Below, in pieces: positions 22,565 to 34,195 of a stretch of DNA of 64,000 nt (positions are counted from its first letter, which is position 1; each line of letters starts with the position of its first letter). The notes under the pieces are model-generated. The model did not search any database and had not been told where the DNA came from. It was given only the letters and a program-made list of their open reading frames with translations. The position numbers and the translations under genes are program-made. The stretch is from Dipteronia dyeriana (lineage: Eukaryota > Streptophyta > Magnoliopsida > Sapindales > Sapindaceae), in NCBI GenBank assembly GCA_032871835.1, contig CM065303.1, positions 23,128,001 through 23,192,000 of the forward strand, read 5' to 3'.

Positions 22565-23517
22565 TCAACAATTATTAGTCAAGGTGGTGATTGAATTCTG
22601 ATAATGGTCTCGATCTGAAATTATATCCGACTGGCTCGAGAGCTTGTCTTCCATGAATTTCTCCACAAATGACTAACAAACAAACAATGTTTGGATTAGC
22701 ATTTACTTGACTATGAAGGATAATAAATTAATTTCATTTTAGTGACCTTCATTGAGAGATCTAAAGATATATTCAGAAATAATTAAAGTGTTTATATTAA
22801 AGTTGAGGAGAAAATAATAGACCTTTATATTGGTCAAGTTCAATTCTCCATTCATAACATACTTCTTGCCATTGAAAACATTATTGCCTGTGCAAGCTAC
22901 AACCTGCAATGCAAATATATACAGCCTTAATTATGTCATTTTCACTATAATTAAAATTTAAAATAAGAAAACATCAATTAAATCATAAAAGCAGAATTAA
23001 AAAATGCCTAGAGATACTCACTCTTGGAGGATAATAACCAATAACACCAATGCCATATTGAATTTGTCTCCCAACATCTCTCCATTCCATTTCCGCGTAC
23101 ACAAACAGAACCTGGGCGGCGCAAAAACATATTATTGGTCATCTGTATTTTAACCAGATCGAAAGAAAGGATACCCTCATCTATATATAACCTTTCCTTA
23201 GTAAGCTTTGGCAGCCTCTTGAAATACTGATTTAACTTTCTTGGCATCATGTGTAAGGTCACATAGCCATGACTGAGAAAATTTTAATTGTCACAAATTA
23301 ACATGTAATTACAAACTATAAAATCGTCAAATTTCTCAAGAAATTTGAAGTAACAACATAACATTGATGATAATTAATTAGTACCTGTTTCGTGGGGGAA
23401 TTAAGAATCAATGGTGCCGTTTCGGTACCGAATGTGGTCACCAATGGAAGCTTATTCATAGAAACAAATTCAGATATTGCAGATTTGCTGAATGGACCTT
23501 CTGAAATATGAAACAAC

Positions 23518-24391
23518 TAGGGGTGGGTGCCAACCCGCCAACCCAACCCGACTAGATTAGGTTGGGTTGCTTTTAAGATTGGGTTGGGTTGGGTTAATAA
23601 AATATAACTCAACCCAATCCGACAATCCGGTATAAATAATAAAAAATAAATTAAATAATTTTATTTACTATTAGATTTATTATGAAATCTCTTTTTTTTT
23701 TATAAATAATTAAAAAAGTTTACTCATGCACCATTTATAATATTTTAAATGACAAATATAAATATATAATTTTAAATATTGTATACCGTAATATATAATA
23801 CATTTATTAAAAATATGCGATTATATTAATATATTATCTTTATCATTTGTATTAAATGGCACATTCTTGATTATACTTTAAAATGTTATTTTTTCCTTAG
23901 GATTTGATTAATAATTTAGTAGAAAAAGTCTAATAATTGTATATAAACTCAAACTATTATATTGGTTAAAATAAATAATAGATTATCCAACCACGAGATA
24001 TTTGACGAAGTGATTATAATTGTAAAATGGATGGGAGACTTAAATGGAGACTTTCCAAATTGAATAAATTGTTATATTTTAAGTTTTTAATTATGTAAAA
24101 GATATTTAAACAATTTATATTATATGTTATGATTTGATTTTGATGCTTTTAAGTAATCTAAACTCAATGTGATATGATATTATGGTAAAAAATTATTTTA
24201 AATTTAAATTTTGATATAACAAAAATTGAATTTAAATATATTTTTTCTATTGGGCTTAAAAAGCTCAACCTAACCCGATAAATATTGGGTTGGGTTGGGT
24301 TGGGTTAAAATTTACGTTAAGTTGGATTGGATTGATAAATTGTCAATCCAATCCAACCCAACCCAATCCAACCCGAAAACACCTACCCCTG
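23518..24391. mobile_element. hAT-like MITE rich in GGTTGGGTTGGG
   Basis: Ends TAGGGGTGGGTG and CACCTACCCCTG form an imperfect terminal inverted repeat. GGTTGGGTTGGG/CCCAACCCAACC arrays lie just inside both ends. Flanks GAAACAAC (23510-23517) and GATACAAC (24392-24399) match at 7 of 8 bases, as expected of hAT duplications. The centre is AT-rich and non-coding. It sits a few bases from the acceptor side of a PDI pseudogene intron. Confidence 0.75.
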
Positions 24392-24402
24392 GATACAACA
24401 AA

Positions 24403-24404
<2 letters not shown>

Positions 24405-24469
<65 letters not shown>
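24405..24469. repeat. (AAT)n microsatellite
   Basis: About 21 uninterrupted AAT units immediately beside the hAT-like MITE. Read on the minus strand it gives a meaningless poly-isoleucine frame. Confidence 0.95.
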
Positions 24470-24470
<1 letters not shown>

Positions 24471-24697
24471 TTTGAAGCTTGAGACCACAGAAATGTGAAT
24501 TGTGACAGCTAAACAAAGTGGTTGAATTGCTGACACTTCTGTTCAGCCAAGACTAGAGCAGGGTGTTTGATTTCTGGATTATCAATCTGTAATAACTTTG
24601 CAACATCAGCACTATCAGATTGATAAAATATCACATCGGTGTGCATTTTTGAAGCTGCGACAATCTCCTTGCAATCCTGACACTAAAACATCAACAT

Positions 24698-25405
24698 AAA
24701 TTAGGGTTTCATAGCATAATGTTATTTTACACAAAGTTTTGAATAAAACTATTGAAATACTTTAGTCTTATAAATCAAATTAATTTGGTACAATTTCGTG
24801 AAAGTTATAAAATCAATATTTAGGACGTGTTTGGTATCATTTTATAAAATGATGTTTTTAAAAATAAAAATTATGTTTTTAAAAGTGCAATATTGTTTGA
24901 TAGTATTTTCTAAAAGTAGTTTTTAAAATCGGAAAAAGATAGAATGTGTTTGGTAATATTTTTAATATATGGATAAAATAGTTGTCCGGTGAGAAAAGTT
25001 GAGAAAAGTTGTAGTTTGTGTTAAAAAACTGTTTTGAAAATGTTGAAAAACAATGCAAAGTTGTTTTTTGTTTACAAAAGCAGTTTTATAAAACAATTAA
25101 AATATATATTTTAAAAAACAAAAAATAGTTTTAAAATTAAAACCAAACACTGTCTTAGGGTATCGCATTTTTAAAGGATGAGAGTTTACACAATTTTTTT
25201 TTAATAAAACTACATAAATACTTTATCCATCTATAAATCAAATTTGAGAGAATTTTCCAAAAATCAGCATTTAGGGTTTCTCATATTTAAAAACATAATG
25301 CTATTTTATACAAAATTTTTGTATAGACTACTGGAAATACTTTATTCTTTATATGAATCAATTTAGTTCAATTATAAGAAATTCAAAAAAATCAGCATTT
25401 ACGGT
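24698..25405. repeat. Imperfect intron tandem repeat, about three copies, split by a MITE
   Basis: Units of roughly 115-135 bp share TTAGGGTTTC...ATA, 'AATGCTATTTTATACAAA', 'AAATACTTTA' and 'AATCAGCATTTA'. Copy 1 (24698-24822) is separated from copies 2 and 3 (25158-25405) by the Harbinger-like MITE. Confidence 0.6.
24823..25154. mobile_element. PIF/Harbinger-like (Tourist-type) MITE
   Basis: Terminal repeats GGACGTGTTTGGT and ACCAAACACTGTC are flanked by TTA on both sides (24820-24822 and 25155-25157), the hallmark of PIF/Harbinger insertion. The interior is AT-rich with no coding capacity. Confidence 0.8.
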
Positions 25406-25816
25406 TTCGCATATTTCAACGTAGAGTCCAATGATGTGTATCAATTACATAACTAGAATTTAGAAGAAGGAAAATGATGATTTGAAAAGGAAAGTTTGTT
25501 TTTATATAATTCATCATAACCTCAATCTAATTGCACTACGAATAAGCAACTAAACAATTAAACAAAATAATAGGGACATGCCCCTACTCATGAAATCGTT
25601 CATGGATCTATCCCACACTCACACACAAATCTTGGCCATGAAACCTCATGAATCCCCCTGTTTATTTGCAGCACTAACAATTAACTAACAAAGCACTATC
25701 AATCAATTAACAATTCTACGACCAAGTCTCCTTCCTTTGCATGACTTGGATCATACACATATCTTACGATTTTACAAAAACAGAACTAGAAATGAGTGAT
25801 TAAATTACAAATGGAA

Positions 25817-26726
25817 TGTTGGATATGGTTTGAATTTTCAATGGTTACCAAATGGGATTCAACCAATGTGGAGACTTCCTAGAAACGTGGGATACGTTTG
25901 GAAGTAGGAGATCGTGTTTGAGGGAGGCTTGAAGACTGAAAGAACTGAAGAAACGAATTCTGGTAGGTATCGCGGCCTGGACGGCGGTGCGGACATATGC
26001 ACAGACCGCAGCATAGGGAGCGATCAAACTCCTCTGGATTCACGCGGCGGAGGCAAATGCACCAACCGTGGCATTCTGAGCGGTGGTCGACAATGATAAT
26101 CCGTTGTGTTGGGCGCAGGTGGCCAACCGCTACCCAAACCGCGGTAATGGCGAATTTTACCCAAATCAAGAATGTTGCGTAAAAATAGAAAAGATGTTTT
26201 CTTTTGGAATTTCTTGTGCTAATCAGAAAAGGAAAGAGTTTATCTTCATGAAGAATAGGACAATCCTGTACTTAAAAGAAAAGGGTTTCTTTTAAACAAT
26301 AAGACTTGTCATAAATAGGAAATAGTATTTATGTGGAACAAGTAATTCTTGTACGTTTAGGAGTAGGATTTTATTTTATCTTAAACTCCCTGTAATTCAT
26401 AGAAATAGACCATAATAGCTAGTCTATTGAAGTTGTGGAGCAAAATTAGCAAATCTAAAGAGATCTCAATAGAGCATTGGGTGTAATTGGGTTTGAGGTA
26501 TTTTAAAGAGAGAATCCTGAGAGCGTGGTTGTAACAATTACTACATAGTGGAACTTTCTCTTATCGTCCTGACGGCCGTGGTTTTTTTTCGATTTGGGTT
26601 TCCACGTAAATTCTTGTGTTGTGTGTGTTTGGATTTATTACCTTCTTCTTAATTATTTCTTTTGCTATTGTTTGTTTGTGTTTGATCCGGCAACGCTTCC
26701 ACGTAATGTCGATATATCCGCCAACA
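25817..26726 (+). mobile_element. Solo LTR, probably Ty1/copia (Tork-like)
   Basis: Starts TGTTGGATAT and ends ATATCCGCCAACA, so the ends are inverted copies. A perfect 5-bp duplication TGGAA flanks it (25812-25816 and 26727-26731). The 3' part has the 'CGTGGTTTTTTTTCGATTTGGGTTTCCACGTAAATTC'-like R/U5 style of Tork-type copia LTRs, written here as CGTGG then T run then TTTCCACGTAAA. A GC-rich minisatellite lies at 25965-26145. It occupies the second intron of the PDI pseudogene, close to an exon edge. Confidence 0.85.
25965..26145 (+). repeat. GC-rich minisatellite in solo LTR (ACCGCRGCAT type)
   Basis: Recurring GACCGCAGCATAGGGAGCG, CAACCGTGGCATTCTGAGCG and CAACCGC...AAACCGCGG units, spaced at about 50-55 bp. 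It resembles the block at 5030-5290 in GC content and in the ACCGCGG core. Confidence 0.6.
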
Positions 26727-26988
26727 TGGAATTGAATGTATTACCTTTATAAAGTGAAGGAATGCCACTGTAGATTCAGCCATTAACACATTTCTACTTG
26801 TTGGGTTGTTGTTATAGTGTAAACATCAAGTGCCATTTTGGTCTTTGTATAATTCACAAGCTCTTCCCTGCAGTGTAAACAATCGTCTTATATATGTGTA
26901 AGTTTCACGTGTTTATTTATACAACAAACTAATCTTCACTTCAATCGATGAGGTAGAAAACCCACTAACCAATCAACAACAAAGTTTT

Positions 26989-27475
26989 TGATGTAGGATA
27001 ATTAGCTTTGGAGATTGAAGAAGAGTTGGATAGAAAATTGGCAAAGAAAGAAATAGGCACGGTTAAAAGAGCTGGTTCGAAGAAACGGGTGTAACTATTA
27101 GCTCGGTTGTTTGATTGCCTATTATAATATATTTTCGGAGAGGGATTTTGGCGATCTACGCCATGCTAATTGGGGTTCCCTGATTTAGGTCATTTGCATC
27201 CTCAAAATCACTGATTAAGGCAGGCTGTCTGGCATTTGAAGTTTTAATTTATTTAATTTTAGTTTTTTCATTGTAACTTTTATTTGTTTAATGAATGTCC
27301 AATTTGGTCTTTCTGCTTTAGTTAGGGTTTGCAGAGACTATTTAAACCTTTTGTTCTTTGTTTAGAAAAAATCAATAAAAGTTTAGTTGAATTTCGATAT
27401 CTTTTCTAGTGGATTCCAGTTTTTGTGTTCTCAGGGCTTGTGTTGGTAATCCCTTTTTACTTTCGTTGTGCGTCA
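26989..27475 (+). repeat. 5' LTR of the gypsy element
   Basis: TGATGTAGGATAATTAG to GTGCGTCA, 487 bp. A primer-binding site TGGTATCGCAGCA follows at 27478-27490. It matches the 3' LTR with scattered substitutions. Confidence 0.95.
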
Positions 27476-27508
27476 AGTGGTATCGCAGCAAGGATTTTAC
27501 CTTGAAAA

Positions 27509-28827
27509 ATGTCAAACAACAAAGCCGGAAGAGCTAACCTGGACAACGCTGGTCGTAGGGATGACGATGTTTGGGCTGCGATTGATGAGCAACGACGATC
27601 GATGACGAGGTTGGAAGCCATGTTTCAACAATGGTTGGAGCAGTGACCTAATCTCAACACCTCTACTGCCAACGTCCCTGCCTTTACCAACAGAGATGGA
27701 GTCGAAGGAGTTTCCCTTGGCCACCCTAGAGGTGGACGTCCACTTAGAGCAGAGAGACACGAGCAGTTCGAAGATCTAAGTGATGAAGACTCTAAAGAGG
27801 ATTTTACGGGTTTCCAAGGTTTCGTCAACCAAACCGGAACCAAAATCAACCTGACTATAGAATACGTGTAGACATATAATTGTTCCATGGTAAACTACAG
27901 ATCGAAGAGTTTCTTGACTGGATTTCTGAGGTTGAGAAGTTCTTCGAGATGACTGAAGTTACTGAAGATCGACAAGTGAAACTGGTAGCGAATAAGTTGA
28001 GAAGCGGGGCTACTGTTTGGTGGGAGAAGTTGCAGATGGATAGGCGACGATGAGGCAAGACTCCTGTGCGAACCTAGAAACGAATGAAACAACTGATGAT
28101 GACCAGGTTTTTACCCCCAGATTATGAGCAATTTATTTTTCAGAATTATCAGAATTGTGTGCAGGGTAACAAGACTGTTACAGATTATACTGAGAAGTGG
28201 TCTAGGTTGTCAATTCGTAAGAACCTGAATGAGACTGAAGGACAACAGGTTTCCAGATATTTAGTAGGATTGAAGTCTACCATTCAAGATAAAATAGGGT
28301 TTCAAGTCATTTGGACAGTGGATGAGGCGCATAACATGGCCTTGAAAGCAGAGTTAATGGATAAAACATCCAATCAATTTTCCCATGACAAGAAAGACAT
28401 GGGTGAGACATCTAATGCAGCTGCGTACATAAGCAGATTTTAAATGGGTGAAGGTCAGAGTCAGTCAAAAATAGCTACAGATCAGACACCGAAGGGGTCG
28501 GTTCCTAGTAGTAATCCTGTTGGGATGCGTTCGATGGCAGCGACTACAAGGGAAGCTTCATGGGTGGCACCAAACACATATGCTAAATCAAGCGGTTTGA
28601 AGTGCTACATGTGCAGCCAACCAGGCCATCTTTTGAATGAGCGTTCGGCCAAGAAACCAGTGAATTTCGTGGATGTTGGAGAGAATGATGAGTATGATCA
28701 GGAAGTTGAAGAAGGAATAGGCATGGACGAACTCCTAAATAGTGAAATTGCAGAGGAACATGGAGAGTATGTAAATAATATGATTCAGTGGGTCATGTGT
28801 TCAACGAAGCTGGAGGATTTCTCATAA
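27509..28827 (+). pseudogene. Gypsy gag remnant
   Basis: The frame begins MSNNKAGRANLDNAGRRDDD at the ATG at 27509 and hits a stop near 27644. The retrotransposon gag core is at 28084-28443 (DYTEKWSRL, GLKSTIQDKIG). The zinc knuckle at about 28605-28650 reads CYMCSQPGHLLNER, so the last Cys of CCHC is replaced by Arg. Confidence 0.85.
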
Positions 28828-28914
28828 AAAAGTAATATTTTTAAGGCTTGTTGCAGCGTTCAAGGGAAGGTATGTGATTTGATTGTTGACAGTGGGAGTG
28901 ATCTCTCCTAAATG

Positions 28915-30515
28915 AGCACCCGCAATAGTACGGAGCCGTGGGAGTAGTACAATGATAAATAAGATTCGTTCCACGAGGATTAATGAATTGATTACCACAA
29001 TTGATTAATTAGACTACTATTTAGACAAGCAAATATTAGATGATTCAATTATACGACTAACACTAATTAACTATAAACTACTCCTAGAATGCTACTAATG
29101 AAACTTAACCAACAAGCAAACAAGACAAAGTCACACACAAGCAATTGTTTGTATTGCTATTAAGAACTTAGGCTAAGACCTTGAATCCACCTAACCAATC
29201 ATCACCAATTTATAGACACACCATTATTAATAAATTATGCAAATGCGAATGTAGACTCGTGATACCCTCAATTAGTCTCTACTCTCTCTCGAGTAATAGA
29301 GACAACACTTATATGCATCAATAACCAATCTCTCGATGATCATCCGAAATATACACAAGTTTATTATGCTTAGTGGTTCACTAAGTGAGTCATAGAGACT
29401 AGCCTTGAGTATTTTTACCTTACTAGACCTCTATCATGCATTTCATCGAACACGTTGTGTGCTTCTCCTCTCGGTACATCACACACCAACCAAATACACA
29501 TCAAATGCTAGCTAGACACTCAATGTAAATTAAAGCATAAAATACATATACATAAACACAAGCAATATGAATAAAATGGTGGTCTTCATTGGTAAATCAT
29601 AGTAAAGGTTTCATCTTGGCCTTAGCCAAGATGAGTTTAGTTCATAATGTAAGAAATGGCTACAAAAGATATGATTTTTTTACAAGCCATAAGCAAATAT
29701 AAGTGCTAAAGTGAAAGAGAGAATGATTAAGAATAAACTAGTAGTAAATGTCCTCTTCTTGATTGGTGGAATATGCTTGACTTGCTTCTTCTCTTGATGT
29801 TCCCTTCTTGCTCCAAGATTGTGTTTTTATAGTGGTAAATGATGGGAAGGTTGGGTATTTAGTGTTTGGTAGAGTGGATTTGAAGTTTGGATGATGGATT
29901 AGAGGTTTGATGAAGTGATTTGGTAAAAGAATTGAGTGGAAGTTAAGGGATTTGGGTGAAAAGTAGTGTTTTTGGGGTTTTGGATTATAAAGGGAGGATT
30001 TGGAGCTTAGGGTCGTCCAAGATCCCCTCAAAATAGCTTTAAAAGGGGTATTTATAGGTTTAGAAATGAGGCACGAAACCCTAGAAGTTTTGCTGAGTTG
30101 TACTGTTGCGCTGGTCAAGTGGCGCCTCACTAGCGCAACACCACTGATATTCTGCACTGGTGTGGGTTGCGCTGGTCGAGTAGTGCCTCACCAGCGCAAC
30201 ACCACTGATCTTTCTGCACTGGTGTGGGTTGCGCTGGTGGCGTCTCACCAGCGCAACACCACTGATCTTTCTGCGCTGGTGTGGGTTGCGCTGGTCGAGT
30301 GGCGCCTCACCAGCACAACACTACTGATCTTCTGTGCTGGTGTGGATGGTGCTGGTCGAGTGGCGCCTCACCAGCGCCAGTCGTGGCCTATGACTCCGGT
30401 TCTTCCGTTTTGGCCCCAACTTTTCTCTATTTTGCACTATTACCCTATAGGCACCTGCACAATCTTAATACACCATTAAATACTCGATTTTTACTCAAGA
30501 ACGAATGCAAATGAC
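28915..30515 (-). mobile_element. Solo-LTR-like insert, possibly Athila/Tat gypsy type, in the gypsy protease
   Basis: This 1.6 kb stretch has no counterpart in gypsy elements and cuts the protease coding region. Read on the minus strand it starts near TGTCATTTGC and ends GCGGGTGCTCA, preceded by CCTCGTGGAACGAATC. That style is typical of the 3' ends of Athila/Tat LTRs. No clean target duplication is visible: the flanks are CTAAA and GGATA at these limits, while TGGGAGTGATC/TGGGAGTTATC occurs near both sides. Edges are therefore approximate, and the family is inferred. No coding frame is seen. Confidence 0.5.
30100..30390. repeat. GC-rich hairpin minisatellite (TTGCGCTGGT...ACCAGCGCAA)
   Basis: About four to five units of roughly 66 bp. 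Each has TTGCGCTGGT, a GAGTGGCGCCTC loop and ACCAGCGCAA, followed by CACCACTGATCTTTCTGC. The arms are exact 10-bp inverted repeats. Nearly the same motif occurs at 13155-13435 in the SIRE-like LTR. Confidence 0.85.
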
Positions 30516-33500
30516 AGGATAGAGGCTACACCGAGTGTAGAAATGGGAGTTATCGGGGAGTTGAGAGAACTTTATGTTCAGGAAGTGGGTAGAACATCTG
30601 CAGCTGCGGGTAGACAAACATCCAAAGCCTTATGCGATTGGGCGGATACAAAAGAGACCTAAGGCGAACGTGACGGAGGTGTGTAAAGTTCCAATTTCAA
30701 TCGGACAGTACTATTGAGATGAGGTGGTCTGTAATGTAGTCGATATGGATGCTAGTCACGTGTTATTGGGTCGCCCATGGCAGTTTGATGTGGATGTCAC
30801 CTACAGAGGGCGCGACAATGTTTGTGTTATTAATTGGGAAGACAAAAAGATTTTAGTGGTTCCGAAACGGATTGCAAGTGGTGATTCAACTAAGGCCACG
30901 GTAGGATAGCAGTCTTTAGTCTCTTTAGTCATGTCAGTAACTGATTTGGAATATGAAGTTAAGAAAGATCAAGAGGTACATGTTGTGGTTGTACGTGCTC
31001 TAGTGATATAAGGCAAGGAAAAGAAGGTACAGTCCCTGTTGACCGAATTCAGTGCATTGGTGTCAGAAGATTTACCAGATGGCCTTCCACCATTGAGAGA
31101 TATTCAGCACCATATTGATCTAGTTCCGGGAGCAAACTTATCAAATTTACTACACTATCGGATGATTCCTAAGGAGAATTAGATTTTACAGGAAAAAGTG
31201 GATGAATTAATGAAGTAGGGGTTTATTCGAGAAAGTATGAGTCCATGCGTTATTCCCGCATTACTGGTCCCAAAGAAAGATGGCAGTTGGAGGACGTGCG
31301 TTGATAGTTGTGTGATTAACAAGATAACTGCCAGATATAGCTTTTCGATCCCGAGATTAGACGACATGCTAGATATGTTTGAGGGTTCAAAGTTGTTCTC
31401 CAAAATTGATCTGCGAAGTGGGTACCATCAGATTCGGGTTAAGCCTGGTGACGAGTGGAAGACAGCTTTCAAAACAAAGGATGGACTCTACGAGTGGATG
31501 TTATGCCTTTCGGATTGTCCAACGCGCCTAGCACATTTATGCGTCTCATGAACCAGGTATCGCAACCTTTCATTGGAAAATTTGTAGTCTTCTATTTCGA
31601 TGACATACTGGTTTATAGTCGAAGTGAGAAAGATCACATGGGGCATCTTTGAGATGTTTTAGAAGTGTTGTCCGAAAATAAGTTGTTTATTAATTTTAAA
31701 AATTGTTGTTGGTTTACAGGAAGATTGTTATTTCTTAGGTATGTGGTCAGTTCTGAGGGAATATTGGTTGATGGTGAAAAGGTGAGGGCCATTCATGATT
31801 GGCATACATCAAAGACGGTAGGGTAGGTAAGGAGTTTTCATGGTTTAGGGATGTTTTACGTCGATTTATTAGGGATTTTAGCAGTATTGTGGCTCCCATT
31901 ACAGAGTGTTTAAAGAAGAGTAAGTTTCAGTGGGGTGAAGCAGCTGACACAGCTTTTGCAGTCATTAAACAAAAACTGAGCACTGCTCATGTTTTGGCTT
32001 TACCCAGCTTTGAGGAATTATTCACGGTGGAATGTGATGCTAGTGGAAGAAGGATTGGTGCAGTTTTGTCACAGGAGAAGAAACCAGTGGCATTTTTCAG
32101 TGAGAAACTCAGTGATGCACGGTAAAAGTGGAGTACCTATGACCAAGAATTTTATGCTATTATCCGTGCTCTAAAGCATTGGGAGCATTGGGAGCATTAT
32201 CTAATTCAGTGAGAATTTATCCTGTACAATGATCACCAAGCTTTGAAGTATCTAAACAATCAGAGGAGTTTAAGTAATACGCATGCTCGTTGGGCAATCT
32301 ATCTGCATAAGTTTCCTTTTGTTCTGAAACACAAATCTGGGGTTCTGAATAAAGTGGCAGATGCATTGAGTCGGCACGCAAATTTACTGGTCACTATACA
32401 GCAAGAGATTATTGAGTTTAAGTTCCTGAAAGAGTTGTATTTGGATGATGAAGATTTCACCGAGGTATGGGAAAAGTGTATGCTTAAACAAACATAGGGA
32501 GAATTTCATGTGATTGATAACTACTTGTTCCACGGAAATCAATTATGTATTCCTCGGAGTTCTTTGAGAGAGAAACCGGTTCGAGAGTTACATGGTGGAG
32601 GTTTGAATGGTCACTTGGGACGTGACAAGACTATCAGTGGGGTAGCCGAGTAGTATTACTGGCCTCAGTTGAAACGTGACGTGGGTAACTTTGTTCGCAA
32701 ATGTTATGTTTGTCAAACTACTAAGGGGCAGGCTCAGAATACAGGTCTCTACATGTGTCTACCTGTACCGAGTGCAATATGGAAGGATTTATCGATGGAT
32801 TTTGTTTTGGGTCTTCCACAGACTCAGTGTGGAGTAGATTCTGTGTTTGTTGTGGTTGACAGGTTCTCCAAAATGGGATATTTTATCTCTTGTCGGAAGA
32901 CACCTGATGCGTCACATGTTGCCCAACTGTTCTTTCGTGAGGTGGTTCGTTTACATGGAGTACCTCAGTCTATCACCTCTAACAGGGATTCGAAATTTCT
33001 TAGCCAGTTTTTGGTTACAATATGGCGGCGGATAGATACTACTCTAAAGTTCAGTAGCATTACGCACCCTCAGACTTATGGGCAGACTGAGAATCTGAAT
33101 CGAACACTAGGGAATTTAATTTGGAGCATCTGTGGTGATAAGCCTAAACAATGGGACGTGGCTCTGGCACAAGCTGAGTTCGCATATAATATTGCAGTTC
33201 ACACTGCTACGGGCACATCTTCTTTTACTTTAGTGTATCGGCAGACTCCTAAGCATGCGTTAGACCTGACACGTCTTCCCAAGGTTGCTGGAGCAAGTGT
33301 TGCAGTCGAGAATTTGGCTGAGCAGGTTCGAGATGTTCAGGCTAAAGTGAAAGCTCAGTTGGAGGAGAAGAATGCGAAGTATAAAGCCACAACTGATGTC
33401 AAGAGGCATGAGAAATTGTTTGTTGAAGGTGATCAGGTTATGTTGTTTCTGCGTAAGGAAAGGTTCCTAGTTGGTTCCTATAACAAATTGAAACCAAGGA

Positions 33501-33678
33501 AGTATGGGTCGTACAAAGTGATCAAGAAGATCAATGATAACGCCTACGTGATCGACTTGCCTGCAGATATGAATATCTCTCGAACTTTCAATGTAGCCGA
33601 TCTATCTGAGTTTCGTGACGATGTTCCACTTTATCCAGAATATAACTCGAGGTCGAGTTTTTCGCAGGTGGGAAGGAC

Positions 33679-34195
33679 TGATGTAGGACAATTAGCTTTG
33701 GAGTTTAAAGAAGAGTTGGATAGAAAATTGGAAAAGAGAGAAATAGGTACGACTAAAAGAGCTGGTTCGAAGAAATAGGCACGGCTAAAAGAGCTGGTTC
33801 GAAGAAACAGACATAACTTTTAACTCGGTTGTCTGATTGCCTATTATAATATGTTTTCGGATAGGGATTTTGGCAATCTGCACGGTGTCATCGGGGTTCC
33901 CCGGTTGAGGTCGTTTGCATCCTCAAAATCACTGATTAAGGTAGGTTGTCGGGCATTTGAAGTATTATTTTAATTTTTTTAGTTTTTTCATTGTAGCTTT
34001 AATTTATTTAATGAATGTTCAATTTGGTCTTTCTGCTTTAGTTAGGGTTTACAGAGACTATTTAAACCTCTTGTTCTTTGTTTTGAAAAAATCAATAACA
34101 GTTTAGTTGAATTTCGATATCTTTTCTGATAGATTCCAATTTTTGTGTTCTCGGGACTTACGTTGGTAATCCTTTTTTACTTTCGTTCTGCGTCA
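33679..34195 (+). repeat. 3' LTR of the gypsy element
   Basis: TGATGTAGGACAATTAG to CTGCGTCA, 517 bp. The 30-bp excess over the 5' LTR is a tandem duplication at about 33735-33805 of the unit containing AAAAGAGCTGGTTCGAAG. A purine-rich GTGGGAAGGAC precedes it. Confidence 0.95.

Larger units (their letters stand above)
28850..33778 (+). pseudogene. Gypsy pol remnant (protease, RT, RNase H, integrase)
   Basis: The protease motif IVDSGSD at about 28880-28905 is cut by the insert; its downstream part resumes near 30566 (LQLRVDKHPKPYAIG). Reverse transcriptase is at 31237-31652, with YFDDILVYS near 31600 after a frameshift at about 31490. RNase H is at 31799-32400 ([16 protein letters not shown]). 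Integrase is at 32560-33400, with an HHCC-type finger, DFVLGLP, and SNRDSKF where SDRD is usual. The frame ends at 33778, inside the 3' LTR, so the last residues are LTR-encoded. Several in-frame stops, for example near 30716, 31180 and 32500, disable it. Confidence 0.9.
26989..34195 (+). mobile_element. Ty3/gypsy LTR retrotransposon inserted in the PDI pseudogene
   Basis: LTRs at 26989-27475 and 33679-34195 are flanked by a perfect GTTTT duplication (26984-26988 and 34196-34200). Domain order is gag, protease, reverse transcriptase, RNase H, integrase, which defines Ty3/gypsy. It lies in the first intron of the PDI pseudogene, in the opposite orientation. A further 1.6 kb insert (about 28915-30515) splits its protease. 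Many stops and frameshifts disable it. Confidence 0.95.

Noticed and set aside
24312..24536. Open frame with a long isoleucine run
   Set aside because: It is the (AAT)n microsatellite read on the minus strand plus MITE sequence.
30000..30514. Repetitive open frames (up to 159 residues)
   Set aside because: They translate the hairpin minisatellite; all frames look alike and none starts in gene-like context.
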